Below are positions 23,909 to 32,290 of a stretch of 64,000 nucleotides of DNA, piece after piece. The stretch comes from Plumapathes pennacea (taxonomy: Eukaryota > Cnidaria > Anthozoa > Antipatharia > Myriopathidae): contig OZ038467.1 in the NCBI GenBank assembly GCA_964036295.1, positions 4,395,001 through 4,459,000 of the forward strand. Reading direction: 5' to 3'. The notes below the pieces were generated by a model. That model did no database searches. It worked only from the letters and a program-made list of their open reading frames with translations, and was not told where the DNA came from. Both the position numbers and the translations under genes were made by a program. Position 1 is the stretch's first letter. Each line of letters begins with the position of its first letter.

Positions 23909-24611
23909 ACAGAAGGTTTTTATCACGGTGTCACCACTGTAGTTTTGAAGATCAATCACACAAACCACCGGAAAGAGCAAAGAACTGAGGCTAGCAAGTG
24001 AAGCATTTTTCAGACCAAGAAAATAAAGTGGCATCTTATTATTATGAAGGTTATAATTTTGCGTGATATGAATTTGTTTTGCGGATCAGAGGAAAAGGGC
24101 GTGGAAAGGCTTCATTAATCAATCTTTTTACAAGTACATAATAAAGATATATACATATCAAATGTCAAAACTGGGAAATGACTCCTCAGGATGAATTATA
24201 GAAAAATTCATGATACTGACGTGAATAAGTAGAATAGGGAAGATAGACAACAGCTGATAAAATAATGTACAGGTTCAGTTACTAACACTAGAGTTCTCGG
24301 AATGTTAGTCTAACTGAATACACTGTATATCTCTCTTGTTTTAATTTTTAGTTACTTTTTATTCCAAAGTTTTAAGTGGGTATGGTTGTGGTAATCCTAC
24401 ACCATACATTTTTTTCCGTCAGACAGTTATAGGATGCATCTTCGCCGTTCTTTTTTACGATTACTGTGTTCCTGTGCAATTTTCTTTTGCCGACGGCTGG
24501 ACTCTCATGACAAAGGTGTTTATTCATAACGTAAAGTACTTGGCTTTATGTACATGGCGCACCTGACACGAAACGTTGTCGAGAAGTGGGTTTTGTTTGC
24601 CCGACAGAAGA

Positions 24612-24618
24612 TATAAAA
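24612..24618 (+). promoter_or_regulatory. TATA box of precursor gene 2
   Basis: TATAAAA lies 93 bp upstream of the chosen ATG, at nearly the same distance as in precursor gene 1. Confidence 0.6.
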
Positions 24619-24704
24619 CCGGACATAAAACCTCTATTTGTGGCAGAAGCTATCTGACGCCTCCTACGACAATCCGGATTAAAAAACTAAAGCTCTGGAA
24701 CAAC

Positions 24705-25087
24705 ATGGCTAGCCCTAAATTGGTGATGTTTCTTTTCGTCCTTCTCGCAATTGGATCATCTTTCTTGGTGGATACGAAAAGAGCAGCAAGATGTGTTGGG
24801 CCATGGTGCATGCGTGTTGGGAGAAAGAAAAATACACTAGTGAGTGCCTGGAATCATAACAGTTAGATTTATAACTTTTACAACTGTTTACTCTTTGACT
24901 CCCAGACTCAAAACACAGATCTCTCTCAGCCTTGTAAGAAGAATATGTCATGGGCTGTGATGTAGTGAGAAATTATCCAACTGATAGTTTAATCTAAGCA
25001 AGCTATCAAAAGCCAAGTTCTCCGTTTCGTATGATATATCTATCTACTAGGGTTAAATCTCAGATCCAGTTCTTGTCGCATTTTCTG

Positions 25088-25118
<31 letters not shown>

Positions 25119-25444
25119 TTCAGTTCTTTTCTTCTCTCTCTTTATTTATTTATTTACTTATTATTTATATTTTATTTATTTATTTTTGATGAGTTCTTGT
25201 TTACAAACGCGCAGATTGTGTGTAGAGCACGAGCATTAAGCTAAGAAAAAATAACGGTATTTTAGATGAATGTAGAAATAGTTTTATCAGACTTATTATA
25301 ACCCGAATGCATTAAACTTACGTAAATGTTTTGGTCATCCGGTCCCAGGGTTATGCAGCCAAACGTACCATACGCAACGTGTGTAAAACTGCTCGAATGC
25401 TGAACTGCAAAGTGGCAGACCTTCAGGATGGAAGCAAGGTCTAG
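24705..25444 (+). CDS. Secreted neuropeptide-like precursor 2 (two exons)
   Basis: Exons 24705-24839 and 25349-25444 are joined in phase 0 (GT-AG) and give 76 residues. The ATG at 24705 precedes a strong signal peptide (about 1-20); the longer frame starting upstream at 24576 has no ATG and would bury that signal. After a Lys-Arg comes AARCVGPWCMRV, then Gly-Arg-Lys-Lys (amidation plus dibasic cleavage). The core CVGPWCMRV is nine residues with cysteines at 1 and 6. Exon 2 gives a spacer ending KR, then TIRNVCKTARMLNC followed by K, and a polar tail. The RN-x-C-x2-AR-x-L-x-C pattern and the 96-nt exon length match precursor 1. GPCR 2 follows 3.7 kb downstream on the same strand. No named family is recognised; a neuropeptide function is inferred from layout. 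Confidence 0.77.
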
Positions 25445-25511
25445 GCAAAGCTCAAGGCAGAACACAAAACCCAAGACAGGCAGCGAATGTACATCAAATT
25501 TCCAACACACA

Positions 25512-25517
25512 AATAAA
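25512..25517 (+). terminator. Polyadenylation signal of precursor gene 2
   Basis: AATAAA 67 bp after the stop codon, similar in spacing to precursor gene 1. Confidence 0.55.
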
Positions 25518-25639
25518 GTTTACCATGACCAATAAATTCCCAGGTGTCTTGCACGCTCTCAAGTTTATATACAGTCTTTCATCTCAGTCATATACTTTGG
25601 GGCATAATAGTACATATTCCATCAAATCTATGATAACAG

Positions 25640-25798
25640 TTAAATCTGAAGATACGGTATATAAATAAATTTGACAGTACCGCCTTTTGATGGGTTGGAA
25701 ATCCCGACAAAGTGAAGCCCCATGCTGCGATACTCCATCTCCCCGTCAGGAGTAGCATTTGTCACCAAGAATCCTTGGGGATGGATTATTGAGGGCAT
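25640..25798 (-). pseudogene. Possible short coding fragment, 52 codons
   Basis: A minus-strand frame from ATG at 25798 to TAA at 25640 has locally raised GC content and protein-like composition (for example MEYRSMGLHFVGIS near the middle). No signal peptide, splice partner or known domain is recognised. It may be an exon remnant, part of a repeat, or chance. Confidence 0.25.
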
Positions 25799-26204
25799 AG
25801 ACTTCTAGACTTCAAAACGTACGCTGGAAAATACGTTTGATACTAATTTTACATTAGTATTTCCTTAGCCCTTCTAATCGTTTTCCACGAACTCGTCCTA
25901 TAAGTTACGCCGAAGTATTACTTAAAACCCTTGGACAGAATACGAATAAGTATACATAATACAGGGCGCGAATACGCGAATATCTATAATTAGTATATAC
26001 CACGCAAGTGAATAGTGCTTTTCGCGCGCTCTGATTGGCTGCTCAATCTCGGCATATCAAAGTACTATTCACCTCCCGGCGGCTTCCGGTAAAACAAAAT
26101 GGCGCGCGAGCCCAATTTTTGCTCACTTTTGTCGGAAATAAAATAGCTATTTGGGAGTTGGCTATTAAACTTGTCTGGTATATACTAAAACAATTATTCA
26201 CCTC

Positions 26205-26413
26205 AGTATCGGTGAATAGCGGTGGATATTTACCTCGCCGAAACGACTCGGTAAATATCCACGGTTATTCACCTCCACTTCGGCGAAGAATTGTTAAATA
26301 TTGCACTTTTTTTTTTTTTTTTTTTTTTTTTTGCAAAACGATGATCGATGCTGGATAAATACTTTGTGTAACCTTGTTATAGTGTATCCTCATACACTAT
26401 AATAAGGTTACAC
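26205..26413. repeat. Inverted-repeat cluster with hairpins
   Basis: Two structures lie side by side. At 26205-26290, the phrase GAATAGCGGTGGATATTTACC is partly mirrored by GGTAAATATCCACGGTTATTC. At 26369-26413, TGTAACCTTGTTATAGTGTA is mirrored, with one extra base, across a six-base loop. A T run separates them. Probably part of a foldback element starting near 25980. Confidence 0.6.
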
Positions 26414-27160
26414 CAAGTACTAATCGACTTGCTGGACCGAGAAAAAGAAGATGGCCGACAACAAAAGCCTTAGAATCAAAACAACCGAGGAAATATGGCG
26501 TTCTACTGTTCTACCCCAAGCCAGAGAAAGAAATTGGAGCTCACCAAACACTCACTACAAGTCAAGATTACAGGCATCCACGTGGATTCAATACGACGTA
26601 CGAAAACCAGACGACACAGGAACTAGAGCGATGTATCGGTAGGCACTGCTTACATTCTTTGTTATAAATTGTGTTTTGCTTACTATTTTCTTACTTTCTT
26701 CCCAATCTGAAAGTTGGGCTTCATACCAAACCTACATGTTTAGCAAAATTAGTCAATGTTCGACTTTTTAGAGTCATAAACCAAACATCGCTTAGAATGC
26801 CCTTTGTTTTCAGGAAATACACTTACTTTTTAGATAACTCAATTAGCATTTCAATGGCTCTCGATATCGCACAGATGATTGGTTAGTTTCCAGCTTTGGC
26901 TAGCAACGAGTTTATGCCCAAGGAAAAGGAAGGTGACAAGTAATCAAGGGTAAAAGCGCGGATATTGAATCCTGCATAAATTGGTCTGCGTGGCCCCACG
27001 CGGGAAATTTAAACTCGTGGTGGCGCAGCATTGACTTCTTCTATTCCTGTGCTACTCTAAAATACGTTTTGCTGTGTCTGAAACGGTGAACTCGGGAATC
27101 TATGAGGCGGATAAAGTCCCCCGGGGGAGAGGGGGGCCGGGACAAAGTCATGTTACCGCC

Positions 27161-27200
27161 GCCCGGTTGGCTCAGTTGGTTGAGTGCCAGTCTTTCGTGC
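27161..27200 (+). mobile_element. tRNA-derived SINE head, truncated
   Basis: GCCCGGTTGGCTCAGTTGG followed by TTGAGTGCC matches the 5' part of a tRNA with an A-box-like TGGCTCAGTTGG. No B box follows, so the copy is cut off about 40 bases in. Confidence 0.5.
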
Positions 27201-29178
27201 GTGCATGTTCTGCGTAGAATTCGGCGGCTCGCTTTCGTTCTGCTCTTAAGCGGCCGTCTCGTAGCACATTAAAGTTTTAGCGACTTCAAAAACGTTTCTC
27301 AATTTGACTGGTAAAATTATTTAGTATTCTTGCTTTTGTTATAGGTAAAGAATGAGTCAAGAATCAGTGGTGCAAAATGTATTGAATCGGGCAAAGCTTC
27401 AATTAATTTTCGTGGCTTTCAAAAAGTACTGTGTTTTTGACATCCTCATTCTTAAGCTCTTTTCCCTACGGGGGGGAGGGGTAGGGAAAAAAGCCTGGGA
27501 ACGAGGGTGTGTTTTTGAAACTGGAAGTTTCCTGTTACAACTGTTTTAACTTCACTTTAAAAGACAAAGGCAGGAAACGTTTCGCCGCAAGTTTTAAACA
27601 GCGTTTCGCGCCACTCACATGGCAACAAACAACTCATTTCGGCCCAAGGGCGCAGTACTCGGGGCTCCTTAACTAAAGTTAAACGCGGATCGAGTGCGCC
27701 AATTAAAATTTGTGTTACGCAGCGCCGCTATTAATCAAAATTGTACTTTTTACAAGGTTTGTGTTGCAGAAATGACCTGCCCATCCACGTAACAAAACTT
27801 ATAAAGCGCCTTTACCTTAGTTGCGAAGACAACAAACCGCGCACAAAACTTCACGCAAGTGAATATCGGCACATTAGTCTTCAGAGAAAGCGGGAAGTAG
27901 CGAGAAGGCGGAGGCAAACCAACAGCAGAGATCGAAAAAAGAAACCCCGGAAACTCATTTATGAGCGGGCACAGCAGTTTGCTTTTACAGTAACCTTCAA
28001 AGTCTTCTGAACACACATTGAATCAAGTATTGAGCACGTACGTATAATATTCTTAAATTTTCTCGCATAAGTTTATTAAGCTCTGAACCCGCAGGCGAGT
28101 AATTGAGTTAATATGCACTGATCTGATTGGCTTAAAATTGTAGTGTTATCAAATGTCCTGATTAATTACAGAAGTGTTGGTTTCCACGTGGAAGTGTCCA
28201 CTTTGCGAAATTAATTTTTCATCGTTCAGGATTTAGGATACATCACGGCGCATTTATAAGATGAACGTTCGCGGCTCGAACAAACTTAAATCAGTTTGTA
28301 AAGTTTGTGTGTGAGTCAATTTGTGCGCACTTGTAGCATTATATACACATATCTCCCTTTGACCATTTGGGCGATGAAACATCTGCAATTATCGTGTTTC
28401 CAGTAATTGTTTTTAACGCAAAGTTTAATAACATTTTGACGCAAAACGATAATTAAGCCATTTAATCTAAATTTAATAACACAAAATATGTTGTACTGTA
28501 AATAGAAGCACGTTTCTCCTGAGGTAGTAATTTAATAACTATAGCAAGATCCCTACCTCTGTCAAGCTGTGCATGGCCGTTAGTACCTAGTTTCTACTGT
28601 CCAGTACCGATGAACAGCAATGTGCGGAAAGTGCACAATATCAAAATTGAATCGAAAATTTATGGAACTTTCTTCTAGTTCAACATCTCAAGTGGCACCG
28701 GAAAACGGAAAAACTTTTCCACGAACTCTAATATTTATAGTTTGTCCAATATGCTGCAGGCGATGCATTATGATATTTCCACTGCAGTTTAGTACAATTT
28801 TATTTTATGCGTCCGTGCAGTGATTTAGCGTTAAGAGATTTATTACTTAGTTTTGTGTAAATATCATCATGATTATATTTTGCGGTAGTATTAAATTTTC
28901 ATATTATACACTGCTAGAACATTAGGTAATACACATTTAGTTTGCCGATGATTACTACATTTCGCGGCGCAGCATACAGCGTAATTAATAATAAAGGGAT
29001 ATAGTTCCGGCCCATGCAAGTAATAGGCAGAAACTCTACATGCAACTGCTGACATATAAGTCAGAAGAGAACAAGAACGAGGCGACCTAAGCCCAGAACA
29101 AATATTTAAACAAGAACAACCAAACGGCAAAACAGCGGGAAAAGAGAACCAACAAGAGTATTACTAGTATTGCGAACG

Positions 29179-30279
29179 ATGGCTGTTTCTTCACAATTTA
29201 TTAACGCTTCCATCTTCCTGAGCACCGAATCAACACCAACAAATAAATCCTCGGTTGACGGAACACAATTTGAAGAGCCGTTGGCGTCCAAAATTTTTTA
29301 CAGTGTCATTTTCGCGCTGACTCTCTTGGCATCTCTCGTCGGAAACACAGTCGTTTGTAAAGCAGTTTGCGAGTTTCCATCCAAGAAACCTTTGTCCTAC
29401 CATCTGGTGACCAACCTCGCCGTAGCAGAGATAATCGGAACTTTGTGCCTTCCATTTATGTTCTCTTACCAATACCTGGGTCACTGGCCTTTTGGTGAGG
29501 TCGCTTGCAAACTTGTCATACCCCTTCAAGTCATGTCCATGTTTGTAGTGACGAGCACTTTGGCAGCAATTGCAGTTTATCGCCTTGTCTTCATCGCTGT
29601 TCAGCCCTCGGTGAAAACCACCACATCTCGCACCGGGAAGATTGTTTTGCTGGGTCTACTGTGGGTGGTCGCGCTGGTGATTGCTTTGCCTCTCTTCGTG
29701 TTCCACAAAGAAGAACCAGGGGACGGAAAGGACATGTACTGTAATGTCGAATATGTACCAGTGTATGAAGTCATCAGATTTATTCTGAACTTCGGTGTAC
29801 CGTACCTGATGATGATGGTGTCATACGGTGCCGTCGCATTCAAAATAAAGAAACACATCAGCCAGAGAAGGAGACAAGAAGCAGCAACAGATTTGTTTGA
29901 ATTTGGGCCGAGTACTGAACAAGACAATGTAGAAAAGCCAATCCAACATCAAGACACTACCATCACTCTGGAAATAAAACGCCAAAAAAACTCTCGAATT
30001 ATCACAGACCTGGAGAACGACCTGCTGAAAATGATTTATGCCTTGATTATCATTTTTGTTGTGTGCTATCTGCCTTATCAGGTGCACTTTCTTTTCATAT
30101 TTTTGAACGGGTATGAAGAGTATCCTGAAGCCCAAAAGTACATGGGGCTCGTTAGCCGATATTTGTTTCTTCTGACGAGTTTCCCAAGCGCTCTGCACCC
30201 TCTGTGTTACGGTACAATGAGCACGTTTTACGCCCGGATCTTTGCCCGATTAGTGTTGTGTAGGCGTTCAAGGGTTTAG
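29179..30279 (+). CDS. Class A peptide-type GPCR 2 (intronless)
   Basis: Seven-transmembrane receptor, 366 residues, single exon. ATG 29179 is chosen over an upstream in-frame TTG. It is similar along its length to the receptor at 15866 (for example KPLSYHLVTNLAVAE and IPLQVxSMFVVT). Visible: N-glycosylation sites at N9 and N22; N56 in GNTV (1.50); Glu84 at 2.50; Cys110 and Cys188; V133-Y-R; a third intracellular loop of about 60 residues; CYLPYQ in TM6; SFPSALHPLCY in TM7. The departures from class A consensus match those of GPCR 1, so they predate the duplication. The candidate ligand precursor lies 3.7 kb upstream. Ligand and tissue are unknown. Confidence 0.88.
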   Translation: MAVSSQFINASIFLSTESTPTNKSSVDGTQFEEPLASKIFYSVIFALTLLASLVGNTVVCKAVCEFPSKKPLSYHLVTNLAVAEIIGTLCLPFMFSYQYLGHWPFGEVACKLVIPLQVMSMFVVTSTLAAIAVYRLVFIAVQPSVKTTTSRTGKIVLLGLLWVVALVIALPLFVFHKEEPGDGKDMYCNVEYVPVYEVIRFILNFGVPYLMMMVSYGAVAFKIKKHISQRRRQEAATDLFEFGPSTEQDNVEKPIQHQDTTITLEIKRQKNSRIITDLENDLLKMIYALIIIFVVCYLPYQVHFLFIFLNGYEEYPEAQKYMGLVSRYLFLLTSFPSALHPLCYGTMSTFYARIFARLVLCRRSRV

Positions 30280-30332
30280 GCGTTCGGAATAGCACTAAAA
30301 GATGCGCACCACTCACACAGCCTTAGTCAGTC

Positions 30333-30640
30333 TTAGGTCATATCCACACGTGTCCTTTTTTGCATAAAAAAGGAATTTTTCCTTGCGGTCGGGCCCTCCG
30401 TCTTCACGTAAGCGGTGAAAAACGGTCATCAGAAAACGGTGAACATACACTCGTGTTGACATCCGAGAACAACACCTTTCGAAAACGCTGACGTCACGAC
30501 GATTACGTAAACGTTAGTATATAGTACGGACGGAGAAATTTTTAAAAGCGAAGGAAAAAAGTTACGTTTCAAGCAAAAACAACTTAGTGTGGACGGGCAA
30601 AAATGAACCAAAAAAGCCTATCGTGTGTGGACTAAGATGT
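30333..30640. mobile_element. Probable foldback MITE
   Basis: The left phrase TCATATCCACACGTGTCC and the right phrase CGTGTGTGGACTAAGA are inversely related, and the interior has no reading frame of interest. Ends are not sharply defined. Confidence 0.4.
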
Positions 30641-30685
30641 CTGTAGAAACGGAGAAACAAAAAAAAAAAAAAAAAAAAAAAAATC

Positions 30686-31249
30686 TCCGCTGGGCTTGTA
30701 GTCTGTTTGTGTTAATTATATTCTTAATCTTGATTCACAGGGACTTTTATTAGGTTTATTATGGGGCGAGATGGTGGTGGGGGGTATTATTATTGAGGGA
30801 ACAGAAAAAAGGGGTGGCAACTCGTTTTGAGGGGAGAAACACTTGGCAGGATTTTGATTACCTGCTTCAAATCAACACAAAGGACACAGACCCCACCTAA
30901 CAGGTTCCCAACGTTTATTTCTAGTTTCATTATCAAATGCTGTGATTTCCACAGTTGTTAATATCCCAATATACTTTCTCTTATAGGCTTGAGCTACGCA
31001 ATAACTATACCCCCGGAGCCTGGGCCGCCTGTGGTCTCTTGTGACCATATACGACGCGCAGAACACGCGACCGCCCGCAAAATATGCCCGCGTTCCATAC
31101 CGCTGATTCCATGCCGCTGTGACAAACTGGCGGCCCAACCATTCAAGACACAACTCTTCTCGACATTTGGCATTAATCTCGTACCCCTACGGTGTTATTT
31201 TTCTTCAGCCTTTGATGAGATACAACAAGCAAACACGGCCTAATTATGC
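30686..31249. other. GC-richer non-genic block before satellite
   Basis: After a poly-A tract, bases 30980-31160 are noticeably GC-richer than the surroundings and are open in one frame on each strand, but I recognise no domain, start context or splice pattern. Probably a repeat fragment. Confidence 0.35.
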
Positions 31250-32290
31250 TCTTTTGTTTGAAAAGGGTGAGGTTTGAGGGGATGATTTGCTCAATTAATC
31301 GCGACCCGCTCTATGAAATATCCCAATATTTTATATCAAAACCTTTGCTATAATCCCAAGAACATGTCCTGAAAGTTTTATGCGATTCAGAGATTGGGCC
31401 AAAAATATCCAGTTTTAGAAAAAATGGTAATGCTAAAGCCTATGGTTTTTGTCAAAAGTAGCCGATTTTGAGCAAAAATTTAAAAGTCTTGAAACTTTTG
31501 AGAAAACCTTCCTGGGACTATAACGAGACGTTTTGCAATACATTTGTCTTATTTTCTTATTGGCCGTTTACGGGATATAGCAAGAAAACTACGCAAAATT
31601 AAGCCCTGTTGTTCGAGAAGGGTAAACTTTTAGGGGACGATTTCCTCTATTATGCACGACCCGCTTGATAAAATACCCTAAACTTTTACATCAAACCCTT
31701 CGCTTTAATTCTAGGAACATGTATTGAAAGTTTCATGCGATTCTAAGATTGAGCCCAAAATGGCCAATTTTGGAAAAAATGGTAAAGCTAAAGACCATGG
31801 TTTTTGTCAAAAATAGCCGACTATCGGCAAAAATATAAAAGTCTTGAAACTTTGAGGAAACTTTCCTGGGACTATGACGAGACGTTTTGCAATACATTTG
31901 TCTTATTTTTTATTGGCCGTTTACGAGATATAGAAAGAAAACTAAGCAAAATTAAGCCCTGTTGTTTGAGTAGGGTAAACATTTAGAGGACGATTTCCTC
32001 TATTATGCACGACCCGCTTGATGAAATACCCAAACGTTTATACCAAAACTTTCGCTATAATTCTAGGAATATTGTCCTGAAAGTTTCATGCGATTCTGAA
32101 ATTATGCCCAAAATGGCCAATTTTGGAAAAAATGTTAAGGCCAAAGCTCATGGTTTTTGTCAAAAATAGCCGATTTTGAGAAAAAATTAAGAGGTCTTAA
32201 AATCTTCAGGAAACCTTCCTTCGATTATAACAAGACTTGCTGAAATACATTTGCTTAATCAATCTTCATCCGTTGCCGAGATATAGCAGC
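31250..32290. repeat. Left edge of array: three diverged longer monomers
   Basis: Units of about 355-360 bp starting near 31250, 31609 and 31964. They contain CACGACCCGCTTGATGAAAT and a longer segment ending in AAGCCCTGTTGTT that the core monomers lack. They resemble the units at the far right edge more than they resemble the core. Confidence 0.8.

Larger units (their letters stand above)
19875..24611. other. Intergenic, AT-rich, repeat remnants only
   Basis: No gene is visible. It contains a half-copy of the CCGGTTGT MITE (about 21183-21230), a full copy at 22083-22329, a GGGGCGAG/TTGTCTC-rich repeat mosaic at 21370-21800, a short perfect palindrome (23181-23213) and a T run at 23883-23908. 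Confidence 0.5.
25800..29178. other. Intergenic between precursor 2 and GPCR 2
   Basis: No complete gene seen. Contains the inverted-repeat cluster at 26205-26413 and a SINE head at 27161. A short frame at 26451-26642 (ATG to TAG, 63 residues) follows the repeat and is probably part of that element. Sequence from 28000 to 29150 is AT-rich with no recognisable signal. Confidence 0.45.

Noticed and set aside
24783-24824. Calling precursor 2 an oxytocin/vasopressin family member
   Set aside because: Only cysteine spacing and amidation are shared; no neurophysin domain and no residue similarity in the ring.
27741-28010. Arg/Lys-rich 89-codon frame
   Set aside because: No ATG-context, domain or splice support; the opposite strand is equally open.
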